Shown piece by piece: positions 7,974-16,838 of a stretch of 64,000 nucleotides of DNA (position 1 is the stretch's first letter; every line of letters begins with the position of its first letter). The notes under the pieces were generated by a model. It did not search any database, was not told the origin of the DNA, and saw only the letters and a program-made list of their open reading frames with translations. The translations under genes and the position numbers were made by a program. This DNA is from CAVUNY01 sp963768585 (GTDB lineage: Bacteria; Chloroflexota; Anaerolineae; Anaerolineales; Anaerolineaceae). The stretch spans positions 15,298-79,297 of the forward strand of contig CAVYIF010000004.1 of assembly GCA_963768585.1 (NCBI GenBank). The letters run 5' to 3'.

Positions 7974-9442
7974 TTTAAATGATCCTCCGGATGATGCTTA
8001 TTTTTTGCGAGATGCTGCATTTGACGAACCGGTTTCTTTGTGCTTAATTTTTCAAATATTTCCACCAGGGTCTGGTCGTTGCCGACATTTCCTGGAAAAA
8101 CCACATACGGCAGACCCGGAAATTTTGATTCCGGACCGAGACGCCAAACAGGAATGCCAGGCAAGATCTGGCCCAGGACTTCCGCTCGAACAACACGCAA
8201 TCCCTGGGTGGCGATGTCGCTGCTGGTGATACCGCCTTTGGCGATCAGGAAGCGCGGGCGAATTTCCAGATGCTGGACGATTTCGATCAGGCTGGCCGAA
8301 ACCAAACGGCTGATTTCCAGGCTCTGCCGTCCGTCGATCCCCTGGATTACTTCTCGGCTGGTGAAAATTAAAACGTCTTTGCCTGATTGCGTCGCGGTTG
8401 TGATGAGGGCAACGGATTTTGTGATGATATTGGCCCGCAGTTCCGGATTAAATAATTTACGCACCGGAAGTTCCATTTCCACCAGACCATGTTTTGATTG
8501 TAAAGCACTTAATTGGGCCGTCGTTCGCGGGACATGCGAGCCAACGATGATGATCCCGCCGGCGGAGCCTGGCTGCTGAAGGGTTGCCCGGTCGAGTAAA
8601 TCTTGAGGGGTAATTCCGGCCCGGGTCCTGACGAAGGATGCGGCGCTGCGAAATAAAAACCGTTTTCCTTGCTCTTCAGCGCGTAATAAGGCCAGTACCA
8701 GGACTTCTAAGTCGCGGTAACTTGCCGCATTTACAATGCACATTTGAGCGTTTTTGAATTGACAGAGCTTTTCAACCACTCTATCAGGTCCATACAGACG
8801 AAGATCGTCGATGGAAATTTCCGCCACATCACTGGCTGAAATTTTATTGAACGATTTTTCCTGGACCCAATTCCGCAGGTTGGATGAATGATAGCCAAAG
8901 GTCGCGTCGCGCGCGAATTCGGTTTCACCTGCCGGGGTGAGGTAATTGTCGTGGGCCACATAATGAATATTGTCGATCGTGAAACGGCCACCTTCAAGAA
9001 AAAATGGAATGATCAGGCAGGCATCAAACTCTTCGCTTAAACCTTCTGCCAGCGCTTCTATCTCTAAAGGAAAATGACCGCGCAGAGTGGAGTCGCTGCG
9101 GCTGATCGCAACAAGATTCTTGCTTGCAGCCTGGGCTGCAGCGCGCAAATTCTGCCCGATTTCAAATGTGAGCGCACGGCTTTCTTCAGGTTGAAGACTG
9201 CGAGAATTGGTGAGAAGATAAAAGACTGACTCAGGTTTTTGCAGTTCGTTCGTTAATTCTGCCACACTCCAACGCGTCAGGACCGGCACGTGATGCACGG
9301 TCTGTGTGCCAGTGGGATCATCGTCCAGGACAACAATTTTGGAACGGCTGGTATGAAGATTGGCCTGGATGGCAGGCATTAAATCTTCTGGCCATTCTTG
9401 CGGCAAACGAGCCAGCGTGGCGCTTTTTATGAGGGCAGGCAT
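7970..9442 (-). CDS. Four-carbon acid sugar kinase family protein (DUF1537)
   Basis: The 490-residue protein matches the two-domain DUF1537 kinase family. The N-terminal domain has VVLDDDPTGTQTVHH (about 38-50) and SRSDSTLRGHFPLE. The C-terminal nucleotide-binding domain has AKGGITSSDIA and FPGNVGNDQTLVEI. Characterised members phosphorylate erythronate, threonate or related acids. The ATG at 9442 lies two bases after the stop of the SIS gene; longer openings would overlap that gene by 120 bases. The stop overlaps the GH4 start (ATGA). The actual substrate is unknown, and here its partners are a SIS enzyme and a GH4, not the usual aldolase and dehydrogenase. Confidence 0.88.
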   Translation of the reverse strand: MPALIKSATLARLPQEWPEDLMPAIQANLHTSRSKIVVLDDDPTGTQTVHHVPVLTRWSVAELTNELQKPESVFYLLTNSRSLQPEESRALTFEIGQNLRAAAQAASKNLVAISRSDSTLRGHFPLEIEALAEGLSEEFDACLIIPFFLEGGRFTIDNIHYVAHDNYLTPAGETEFARDATFGYHSSNLRNWVQEKSFNKISASDVAEISIDDLRLYGPDRVVEKLCQFKNAQMCIVNAASYRDLEVLVLALLRAEEQGKRFLFRSAASFVRTRAGITPQDLLDRATLQQPGSAGGIIIVGSHVPRTTAQLSALQSKHGLVEMELPVRKLFNPELRANIITKSVALITTATQSGKDVLIFTSREVIQGIDGRQSLEISRLVSASLIEIVQHLEIRPRFLIAKGGITSSDIATQGLRVVRAEVLGQILPGIPVWRLGPESKFPGLPYVVFPGNVGNDQTLVEIFEKLSTKKPVRQMQHLAKNKHHPEDHLK

Positions 9443-9444
9443 GG

Positions 9445-10485
9445 TTAGCGGGTTTCGGTCACTTTGTGAAGGCCTGCTGGTTGGTCTGGATTCAAGCCCC
9501 GGGCCTCGGCCAGGTTGAGTGCAAAAAGCTGACCGGGTAAGACGGAGATTAAAGGTGACAGCCACTCAGGCAAACCGGAAGGGATGGGAAGATAAAAATT
9601 AACGCCGGAAAAAGTCTGACGATCATCAGAAATCACGATCATTTCTGGTTTGAGGCCCTCGAGGCCATGAATCAGGTCCAACATATCATGAGAGACCGCG
9701 CCCGAGGGCGCAACCAGAATTAAAGGGAATCCCCGGGAAACGGTAGCAATCGGCCCATGACGGAAATCTGCGGATGAATAAGGTTCGGCAACGATGCGCG
9801 TAAGTTCTTTAACCTTCAAGGCAATCTCAAAAGCGGTAGCGTAATTAAAGCCGCGTCCGATCACGGCACATTGTTCCATGTACCGATAGCGTTCGGAGCG
9901 ATACATCAACTCATTGAGATTGGCTAATGTAGCCAGCATGATCTCCGGAACATGACCGAGATCTTCCATACGGTCACAACCAGGTTGCAGACTGCATGAC
10001 AGCATTGCTAAAGCTGCTAACGAAGAGGTGTAAGTTTTGGTTGCGGCGACCGCTTTCTCTTCACCGGCGTGTAATGGTATTAGAAAATCCGCGGTTTGGG
10101 CCAGGGGAGATTCTGCCTCATTGGTAATGGCTAAAGTTGGGCAGCCTTGATGTTTTGCCTCGGCCAGCACCGAGACAATATCGGGGGATTGACCGGATTG
10201 TGAAATGCCGATTACCAGTGCTCCGGCTAAATGCGGAGGTGTGTCATACATCGTGAAAAGCGACGGGGTTGCAAGCGCCACCTGAAGCTGATTATGCACA
10301 CCGAAAAGATATTGGGCATATCGTGCGGCATTATCGGAGGTGCCTCGGGCAGCGATTACTACGTATTTAAATTTATGTTTGATTTTTTTTGCAATTTTAT
10401 TTACTGCGGTGGTTTCGCTTGCCAGAAGTTCAGAAATTACGCCGGGTTGTTGGTGAATTTCCTGGAATAAAATTGAATTTGTCAT
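9445..10485 (-). CDS. SIS-domain sugar isomerase/deaminase (GlmS C-terminal/AgaS-like)
   Basis: The 346-residue protein has two SIS domains. The first includes AARGTSDNAARYAQYL and the sugar-phosphate motif GISQSGQSPD; the second includes VIGRGFNYATAFEIALKVKELT and ADFRHGPIA. This layout matches stand-alone GlmS isomerase-half proteins such as AgaS/FrlB, which deaminate or isomerise amino-sugar or fructosamine phosphates. There is no glutaminase domain. It is first in the operon, followed after two bases by the DUF1537 kinase, with a TTCGCA/TATACT promoter upstream. The substrate is inferred only to be a (amino)sugar phosphate. Confidence 0.9.
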   Translation of the reverse strand: MTNSILFQEIHQQPGVISELLASETTAVNKIAKKIKHKFKYVVIAARGTSDNAARYAQYLFGVHNQLQVALATPSLFTMYDTPPHLAGALVIGISQSGQSPDIVSVLAEAKHQGCPTLAITNEAESPLAQTADFLIPLHAGEEKAVAATKTYTSSLAALAMLSCSLQPGCDRMEDLGHVPEIMLATLANLNELMYRSERYRYMEQCAVIGRGFNYATAFEIALKVKELTRIVAEPYSSADFRHGPIATVSRGFPLILVAPSGAVSHDMLDLIHGLEGLKPEMIVISDDRQTFSGVNFYLPIPSGLPEWLSPLISVLPGQLFALNLAEARGLNPDQPAGLHKVTETR

Positions 10486-10513
10486 CAGGTTCTCTATATA
10501 ATAGGATAAGTAG

Positions 10514-10541
10514 AGTATAACGCATCCTGATTAATTGCGAA
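10514..10541 (-). promoter_or_regulatory. Putative promoter of the SIS-DUF1537-GH4 operon
   Basis: On the minus strand, TTCGCA (10541-10536) and TATACT (10519-10514) are 16 bases apart. The -35 box overlaps that of the divergent GNAT promoter, so the two may compete or share a regulator. Confidence 0.5.
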
Positions 10542-10562
10542 AATTAAAATTCGGTGTATACT
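10535..10562 (+). promoter_or_regulatory. Putative promoter of the GNAT gene
   Basis: TTGCGA (10535-10540) and TATACT (10557-10562) are 16 bases apart. A transcript starting near 10569 excludes the longest open frame starting at 10535 and supports the GTG start at 10610. Confidence 0.6.
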
Positions 10563-10609
10563 CAAAAAATCTAATTTTGTTCTTAAAATCCATAGTCAAG
10601 AGGTGGAGC

Positions 10610-11740
10610 GTGCTGCAAATAGAAATGATTGATACCCATGATAAAAAGCAGGTGGACCAATTTGTAAAGTTTCATTATGATCTATATAAAAATTGTCCGC
10701 AGTGGGTTCCACCGTTTATCAGCGACGTTAAGACGATGCTCAACAAAGAAAAACATCCTTTTCATGAGCATTCTGATGCAGATTTTTTTGTAGCCAAACG
10801 GGATGGGCAAATTGTCGGCCGGATATGCGCGATCGAAAACAAACCCTTCAATAAAGTACACGAAACCCAGCAGGCTGCGTTCTATTTATATGATTCGATC
10901 GATGACCAGGAAGTCTCAAATGCCTTGTTCGACCGGGCTATCGAATGGGCGCACCAGCGAAAATTAAATAAAATTGTAGGGCCCAAGGGATTCAGCGTGT
11001 TTGATGGTTACGGAATTCAGATTGAGGGCAATGAACTCCGCCAGATGATGAACATGATGAATTATAACTTCCCATATTACCGGACGCTTGTAGAAAATTA
11101 TGGGTTTGAAAAAGAGGTTGATTTTGTTTCTTGCTATATACCTCAAACCACCTTTCATCTTCCAGAAAAAATATATAAGCTGGTTGATCGTGTCAAAGAA
11201 AGAAATTCGTTTGAAGTCCAGCGGTTTAACTCAAAAGGCGACCTGAAAAGATGGGCAGACAGAATTGGCCGGGCCTATAACAACACCTTTGTCAATAATT
11301 GGGAATATTACCCGCTGACTCAAAGAGAAATTGCGTTTATTCTCGATACCCTTCTCACCGTGGCCCATCCTAAATTAATTAAAATCATCACGCGAAAAGA
11401 CGAGGTGGTTGGTTTTATGTTGGGATTTCATGATCTGTCGGCTGCCATGCAGCGCCACGGCGGGCATCTGTATCCCTGGGCGATTGCTGATCTTTTATTA
11501 GAGATGCGGAAGACGAAATGGATTTCCTTAAATGGGGTCGGCGTGCTTCCGGAATATCAAGGTCGGGGTGGGAATTATTTATTGATGGCCGAGATGGAAG
11601 CTACGATCCGCGAATTCAAACAATTTGAACACGCTGAATTAACGCAGGTAGCGGAAACCGCTGTTCAGATGAGGCGCGACCTTGAGAATGTGGGCGGGAA
11701 AGCCTATAAAAACCATCGCGTATATCATAAAGAAATTTAA
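10610..11740 (+). CDS. GNAT-family N-acetyltransferase-like protein
   Basis: The 376-residue protein has a C-terminal GNAT domain whose acetyl-CoA loop reads GVLPEYQGRGGNYLLMAEME. The N-terminal half contains NCPQWVPPFISDVKTML and KRDGQIVGRICAIEN, typical of a long YghO-like group of uncharacterised acyltransferase homologues. I chose GTG at 10610, with AGGTGG three bases upstream, because the promoter covers earlier starts; ATG at 10625 is the alternative. It is followed after about 50 bases by two peptide-type permease genes in the same direction. The acceptor substrate is unknown. Confidence 0.82.
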   Translation: MLQIEMIDTHDKKQVDQFVKFHYDLYKNCPQWVPPFISDVKTMLNKEKHPFHEHSDADFFVAKRDGQIVGRICAIENKPFNKVHETQQAAFYLYDSIDDQEVSNALFDRAIEWAHQRKLNKIVGPKGFSVFDGYGIQIEGNELRQMMNMMNYNFPYYRTLVENYGFEKEVDFVSCYIPQTTFHLPEKIYKLVDRVKERNSFEVQRFNSKGDLKRWADRIGRAYNNTFVNNWEYYPLTQREIAFILDTLLTVAHPKLIKIITRKDEVVGFMLGFHDLSAAMQRHGGHLYPWAIADLLLEMRKTKWISLNGVGVLPEYQGRGGNYLLMAEMEATIREFKQFEHAELTQVAETAVQMRRDLENVGGKAYKNHRVYHKEI

Positions 11741-11792
11741 CAGAATAATGGGTAGGTAGGGGTCGTCTTCGAGGGGACCCAACAGGGTTTTG

Positions 11793-12815
11793 ATGGCAAA
11801 ATATATTTTTCGTCGAATAATTTGGATGGTTCCAGTATTATTGGCTATCCTGGCGATTATGTTTTTGTTGATGCACAGCATCCCCGGCAATCCGTGGGAC
11901 TCAGGTCCGGGAAAAAAAGCGTTTTACAACCTGCAAATGGATTCCATCACACTGCGCGCGTTAGAGCAGCGTTTCGGCCTGGACAAGAGTCTTGGGCAGC
12001 AGTTTGTTGCCTATTTAATTGGTCGCTACGATGCAGATGGCCAATTTATTTGTGGTATCGTCTGTGGAAACCTGGGGCCTTCGTATAGCCGGCGAGGCCG
12101 AACGGTGCAGGAAGTCTTATTCTCCCGATTACAGGACTCGGCTCTTCTTTCCAGCCGGTTCGGCTATTCCTTGCGGTTGGCAGGTTATGCGTTTATCTTC
12201 GCCATGTTTGGCGGAGTTTTCTTTGGGATTATCTCTGCACTCAATCAAAATCGAATCCTTGATCTGGTTATAAAAATTTTCTCGACTATGGGAATTGCCA
12301 TTCCCAATTTCGTGATCGGGTTGTTTTTGCTAATGACAGTCGGTCTCCGACTGCATTGGGTCGCGATAATTCCCGATTCCTGGTCATCCGCTTCCGCCGT
12401 GGTATGGATTATCCCGGTCTTTGTGCTTGGTATTGGATTACTGTCCTCTATCACGCGCCTGACCCGGGCCTCAATGCTGGAGGTAATGCGCCAGGATTAT
12501 ATTCGCACGGCACGCGCCAAGGGTTTGCGAGAACAAAGCATCGTCATGCTTCATATGTTAAAGAATGCCTTAATCCCCCTGGTTACTTTTAGTGGGCCAG
12601 CATTGATCGAATTGGTGGCTGGGACCTTTATTGTTGAATTGATGTTTGGATTTCCAGGAATGGGCAGAGAGTATATTGATTCGGTGCTCCGCAAGGATTA
12701 TTCCATGATCCTGGGGGCGACCATTGTGTATGCGGTTATGATCGCAGCGGTTAATCTGATGGTCGATATGACATATCTATGGATCGATCCGCGAATTCAA
12801 ATAGAGACGAAATGA
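11793..12815 (+). CDS. ABC transporter permease, DppB/OppB type
   Basis: The 340-residue inner-membrane protein has six predicted helices. The N-terminal FRRIIWMVPVLLAILAIMFL and the binding-protein-dependent permease (EAA) loop with RLTRASMLEVMRQDYIRTARAKGL are diagnostic of the dipeptide/oligopeptide B-type permease. The insert after GNPW is longer than usual. Its stop overlaps the DppC-type start by four bases. No ATPase or binding protein is adjacent; a candidate binding protein lies 35 kb away at 47.2 kb. Confidence 0.93.
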   Translation: MAKYIFRRIIWMVPVLLAILAIMFLLMHSIPGNPWDSGPGKKAFYNLQMDSITLRALEQRFGLDKSLGQQFVAYLIGRYDADGQFICGIVCGNLGPSYSRRGRTVQEVLFSRLQDSALLSSRFGYSLRLAGYAFIFAMFGGVFFGIISALNQNRILDLVIKIFSTMGIAIPNFVIGLFLLMTVGLRLHWVAIIPDSWSSASAVVWIIPVFVLGIGLLSSITRLTRASMLEVMRQDYIRTARAKGLREQSIVMLHMLKNALIPLVTFSGPALIELVAGTFIVELMFGFPGMGREYIDSVLRKDYSMILGATIVYAVMIAAVNLMVDMTYLWIDPRIQIETK

Positions 12816-13798
12816 AAACGACGAAACCCCTGCGTCTGCATCGATTCAAAAAAGGGGTAGGGTGGAATACTTTCTACCGCTTTATGCGTAATCCACAAGG
12901 TGTTACGGGCCTGATCATAGTTTTGCTGTTTTTATTTATTGCTGTTTTTGCTGACAGAATCGCGCCATATTCTGTTTTACATACTGATTTTCGAGAAAAC
13001 CGGCTGCCGCCATTCTGGATGGATGATCCCATTTTAGGCACCAAAGGGGATCCGAAGCACATATTGGGAACGGCTGATATGGGTCGAGATATTCTAAGCT
13101 GGGCAATCTACGGCACGCGAACGTCAATGCTGTTAGGGGTTGTTTCTGCTCCAATCGTTGCTTTACTGGGGTGTGTAATCGGACTGGGGGCCGGTTACAT
13201 CGGCGGTAGGATAGAAAATCTGATTATGCGATTCACGGATGTCTTTTATGCTTTTCCGTCGATAACAATTTATATTTTAGTCGTCATGATTTTAAAAGGC
13301 TATCCGGCTGGCCAGTGGTTTGGTGGCTTGTTCACCTTTTTTTTGGCCTTTGTGGTTGTAGGTTGGGCAAGTGTGGCACGTTTGGTAAGGGCAGAGGTAC
13401 TTAAGGTAAAAGAAATGCAGTTTGTTGAGGCCGCGCGAAGCGTTGGATTAAAAGGTTGGAGGATTGCTTTCCGACACATTCTGCCAAATTCCATTTCCCC
13501 AATCTTGATCTGGATTACCTTTTCCGTTCCTCAATTTATTCTGACCGAAGCCATTTTGACTTACCTGGGGATTGGTATCGGTAGTCTCAAGACAACGCAA
13601 GAATTTTTTATCACATCATGGGGCGGCATGTTTTTGGAGGGAAGGGCATTAATTAATTCCCAACCGATTATGACCATTGTGCCTACCGTTTGTGTGGCAT
13701 TGGTGTCTTTGGGATTCACTTTTGTAGGAGATGCCTTGCGAGATGTCCTGGATCCACTGCAGATGCAGGTCAGTCGGAAACAGAGGTTGCTCGATTAA
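12812..13798 (+). CDS. ABC transporter permease, DppC/OppC type
   Basis: The 328-residue protein starts with the OppC N-terminal segment (FYRFMRNPQGVTGL) and first helix, then TADMGRDILSWAIYGTRTS. The permease loop is VARLVRAEVLKVKEMQFVEAARSVG, followed by HILPNSISPILI. It should pair with the preceding B-type permease as the membrane channel of a peptide or oligosaccharide importer. ATG at 12812 overlaps the previous stop (ATGA), which is preferred to the longer opening at 12779. Its end overlaps the convergent GT-C gene by 29 bases. Confidence 0.93.
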   Translation: MKTTKPLRLHRFKKGVGWNTFYRFMRNPQGVTGLIIVLLFLFIAVFADRIAPYSVLHTDFRENRLPPFWMDDPILGTKGDPKHILGTADMGRDILSWAIYGTRTSMLLGVVSAPIVALLGCVIGLGAGYIGGRIENLIMRFTDVFYAFPSITIYILVVMILKGYPAGQWFGGLFTFFLAFVVVGWASVARLVRAEVLKVKEMQFVEAARSVGLKGWRIAFRHILPNSISPILIWITFSVPQFILTEAILTYLGIGIGSLKTTQEFFITSWGGMFLEGRALINSQPIMTIVPTVCVALVSLGFTFVGDALRDVLDPLQMQVSRKQRLLD

Positions 13799-15092
13799 AC
13801 TTGATCTTTGAGGCTTCTTCTTTGAGAAAGAGCAGGCTATAACCGATCCACAAACAAGTGAATGGCACCAAAGGCATTACATAACGCTGGAATGGCAGAG
13901 TCACAGTGAAGAGTAAAGCAAAAAATTGAACCAGTGCAGTGGTCGTCAGCAAAATCCAGGTTCGACGGTGAAGTAAATCAATTTTCAGAGCTTTTTTGAT
14001 GGTCAGCAGGAATCCAGTAATGCTTAACGCCAACATCAGCCCGCCCATATAGATGTCGCGGAAAAGAATATTGGCCGGATTTGAGAAGTACCTTAGGGCG
14101 GAGAGCCTGGTTTCAGCCAGATAATTGCCAACGTCGGCGATGGCTGGCGGCGTAATGAATAAATTCGCTGTTATAGACAAAGCAGCTTTCCATGGGGTGT
14201 TCAAAATGGCGTCGGGTTGGGCCAGGTTGAATTCATAGGTCTGTCGAAAAATTAATTCCTGGCGAGTTTGTACCGCAGTCTGAAGAGCATTCAAGGGGTC
14301 GACCCAAAATACAGGATTCAGCAAAAAAAAGATACTCAAGATAATGACCGCAAAAATGAATCCATTTAAGATCAACGATTTTAAACGAATTGGTTTTTTT
14401 GCATAGAGAATAATCGCAAAAATTCCGATAACGACTAAGGGAATGGTCGTTTGTTTGGCGCAGATCATCAAAGCTGTTGGAATGGCAATCATCCAGGGTC
14501 GCCTTCGGCAAAATACCAGGCTGGCCATGAACAAACAAATCGTGAAGATCAACCCGCTTTCTGACATTGCCCGCCGCGTATGGAGCAATATTAATGCGTT
14601 CAAGCCCAGCAAAAGCATGCTGCTCCAACCAAGAAATCGACCGCCTAACCGCCAGCCGGTCAGGTAAATGAGAATCAACGAGAAAGGAAATAAAACGGCG
14701 GGTCCCAATCGACCTGCAGTCAACAAATCCTGAGAGGGTAAGGCACCGGCTTGTTGGTTTTCCTCCCAGGTTTGGGCCCAGTTCCAATCGGCAACTGGTG
14801 CTGAAAAGCCGGCCGCGGAGCGCGAAATTCCGATCAAATATCGTGTAAGTGGGGGATCCAGCAAACGATATTTTTGGCGAATGCCTGGATCTTGCGGGCG
14901 GTATGCTAATGCCATGGGATTGGACGTAAAGGCTTCCCAATCTGAGGACATAAACAGGTAAGTGCTTTCGTCCGGGTGAAAAGGCACATCGGCAACACCC
15001 TGCAGGTAAACAAACGTAATCAGGCAGATAACCACGGCCAACAATAAATCCAATAGCCGGTCTTTTCGCTTTAAATTGGGTAGGATTGGCAT
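13770..15092 (-). CDS. GT-C membrane glycosyltransferase-like protein (PMT/ArnT type)
   Basis: The 440-residue protein has about ten membrane helices. After the first helix comes an extracytoplasmic loop with FHPDESTY, the acidic pair placed as in PMT/ArnT-type GT-C enzymes, then a long loop with LLDPPLTRYLIG. Later helices contain RRAMSESGLIFTICLF. It likely transfers a sugar from a polyprenyl-phosphate donor outside the membrane, but donor and acceptor are unknown. It is divergent from six other GT-C genes and has its own TTGGCA/TGTAAT promoter. No strong ribosome site is seen. Confidence 0.8.
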   Translation of the reverse strand: MPILPNLKRKDRLLDLLLAVVICLITFVYLQGVADVPFHPDESTYLFMSSDWEAFTSNPMALAYRPQDPGIRQKYRLLDPPLTRYLIGISRSAAGFSAPVADWNWAQTWEENQQAGALPSQDLLTAGRLGPAVLFPFSLILIYLTGWRLGGRFLGWSSMLLLGLNALILLHTRRAMSESGLIFTICLFMASLVFCRRRPWMIAIPTALMICAKQTTIPLVVIGIFAIILYAKKPIRLKSLILNGFIFAVIILSIFFLLNPVFWVDPLNALQTAVQTRQELIFRQTYEFNLAQPDAILNTPWKAALSITANLFITPPAIADVGNYLAETRLSALRYFSNPANILFRDIYMGGLMLALSITGFLLTIKKALKIDLLHRRTWILLTTTALVQFFALLFTVTLPFQRYVMPLVPFTCLWIGYSLLFLKEEASKIKFNRATSVSD

Positions 15093-15107
15093 GATACTGG
15101 TATCTTA

Positions 15108-15136
15108 ATTACAATCTCATTTCAATTGGGTGCCAA
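15108..15136 (-). promoter_or_regulatory. Putative promoter of the leftward GT-C gene
   Basis: On the minus strand, TTGGCA (15136-15131) and TGTAAT (15113-15108) are separated by 17 bases. The leader to the ATG at 15092 would be only about ten bases. Confidence 0.45.
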
Positions 15137-15150
15137 GACGCATCCTGCGG

Positions 15151-15179
15151 TTGCCAATCAAGTGGCATGTGGCTAAAAT
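15151..15179 (+). promoter_or_regulatory. Putative promoter of the rightward GT-C operon
   Basis: TTGCCA (15151-15156) and TAAAAT (15174-15179) are separated by 17 bases. The predicted start near 15186 leaves a 15-base leader containing AGGA before the ATG at 15201. Confidence 0.5.
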
Positions 15180-15200
15180 GAAAACAGATACAGGAATTCC

Positions 15201-16838
15201 ATGCAAATTCATTTGAAATATAAACCTTCCCCAGTGGTTCTCCTTCTGATCATCCTGACCGCAGCAGTGGGGTGGAAAGTTTTGCTGCTGGCAATGCATG
15301 CTTTTTCTTTTAATGCAGACGAAGCCGTGGTTGGTCTGATGGCCCGTCATATCCTCCAGGGAGAACGACCGATCTTTTTTTATGGACAGGCGTACATGGG
15401 CAGCCTGGATGCATTTTTGGTGGCGGGTGGTTTTATTCTGTTTGGCCAGTCTGTATGGGTCATCCGCCTTGTGCAAACTATATTGTATATGGGATTGATC
15501 GCTTCCACGATTAGTTTGGGAAAGGAAATATTTGGCAGTTGGAAGATTGGTCTGGTGGCCGGGGGAATAATGGTTGTACCGACAGTGAATATGACCCTGT
15601 ATTCTACGGTCAGCCTGGGGGGCTATGGGGAAGCGATGCTGCTCGGCAACCTGATTTTAATTCTTTCCTTGCGCATAGCCAATATGGATTTGAATTATAT
15701 CGGGATATCCACCGGGATGTTGTGGGCGGGATGGGGGTTGTTAACCGGATTGGGCCTTTGGGCAAATGGTTTGACCTTGATATACAGCGCACCTTCTGGT
15801 GTTCTGTTGGTTTTCATTTTGATTAAAAATTCACGGGTTGTAGGATTTCGGAAGATATCTCGACTAATGGGGATCGCTATATTAGGATTCCTGGTAGGCG
15901 CTGCTCCCTGGTGGATTTACGCCTTCTCACAGGGCTGGCAGAGTCTTTTTGGTGAGCTGCTGGGGGGTGCTGTCGCGGTAGAACAAGAACCCTGGATTGT
16001 GCGAGTTTTCAATCATTTGCTCAGTTTTTTCTTATTAGGTGGGACGGTTTCTCTGGGAATGCGCCCTCCATGGGATGTGCGTTGGCTGGCGGTGCCATTA
16101 ATGCCTTTTGTGGTGATGATTTGGGCGGGAATATTGCTGGTGTGTGGCAAAGGTTTTCTGAAGGCAAAGGGGAGAGGGCGCACCGGGGGGGTATTGATCC
16201 TGGGGGTAATTGCCACCCTGGCAGCAGGTTTCATCCTGACTTCCTTTGGTGTAGATCCCTCAGGTCGGTATTTTCTACCGCTTAGCATACCGCTTTCATT
16301 GGCGGCCGCTTATGCAATATTTCGTGTAGACATAGCTCCCGTTTGGAAGATCGCTGTTTTCCTGGTTTTGATCGTTTATCAGGGATGGGGCACGCTTGAA
16401 TGCGCCTTGATCAATCCGCCGGGCCTGACCACCCAATTCAATGCAATTACTCAAATCGATACCCGTTACCAGGATGAATTAATTCAGTTTTTGAAGTCAC
16501 ATGATGCGACACGCGGGTATACCAATTATTGGGTTGCATATCCGACTGCATTTTTATCCAAAGAAGAAATCATTTTTTCTCCTCAGCTGCCTTATCATGC
16601 CGATTTACGCTATACGCCACGCGACAACCGCTACCTGCCGTATGATGGTATCCTGGCAAGCAGCGCGCAGACGGCCTATATCACGACCCATAATTCTGCC
16701 CTGGATGAAAGGCTGGTTGCCGGATTTCAGAAGAACAGCATCAGGTGGGAGGAAAGGCAGATAGGTGATTATCGGATATATTACCAGCTGTCTCGAGCGG
16801 TCAGGCCGGCAGAATTAGGATTGGGGCAAAACCCATGA
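15201..16838 (+). CDS. GT-C-like membrane protein 2 (glycosyltransferase family 39-like)
   Basis: The 545-residue protein has a first helix (about 10-32), then the loop FNADEAVVGLMARHILQGERP with an acidic pair, and the conserved-looking FFYGQAYMGSLDAF. About eleven helices follow, then a roughly 120-residue soluble C-terminal tail. The layout fits polyprenyl-phosphate-sugar-dependent GT-C enzymes. The last four bases overlap the next start. Substrate unknown. Confidence 0.78.
   Translation: MQIHLKYKPSPVVLLLIILTAAVGWKVLLLAMHAFSFNADEAVVGLMARHILQGERPIFFYGQAYMGSLDAFLVAGGFILFGQSVWVIRLVQTILYMGLIASTISLGKEIFGSWKIGLVAGGIMVVPTVNMTLYSTVSLGGYGEAMLLGNLILILSLRIANMDLNYIGISTGMLWAGWGLLTGLGLWANGLTLIYSAPSGVLLVFILIKNSRVVGFRKISRLMGIAILGFLVGAAPWWIYAFSQGWQSLFGELLGGAVAVEQEPWIVRVFNHLLSFFLLGGTVSLGMRPPWDVRWLAVPLMPFVVMIWAGILLVCGKGFLKAKGRGRTGGVLILGVIATLAAGFILTSFGVDPSGRYFLPLSIPLSLAAAYAIFRVDIAPVWKIAVFLVLIVYQGWGTLECALINPPGLTTQFNAITQIDTRYQDELIQFLKSHDATRGYTNYWVAYPTAFLSKEEIIFSPQLPYHADLRYTPRDNRYLPYDGILASSAQTAYITTHNSALDERLVAGFQKNSIRWEERQIGDYRIYYQLSRAVRPAELGLGQNP

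Noticed and set aside
9443..9565. N-terminal extension of the DUF1537 kinase
   Set aside because: It would overlap the SIS gene by 120 bases with non-homologous sequence; the ATG at 9442 fits the family.
14233..14940. 235-codon minus-strand frame inside the leftward GT-C gene
   Set aside because: It is an alternative frame of an evident membrane protein, is rich in Ser, Arg and Cys, and has no recognisable domain.
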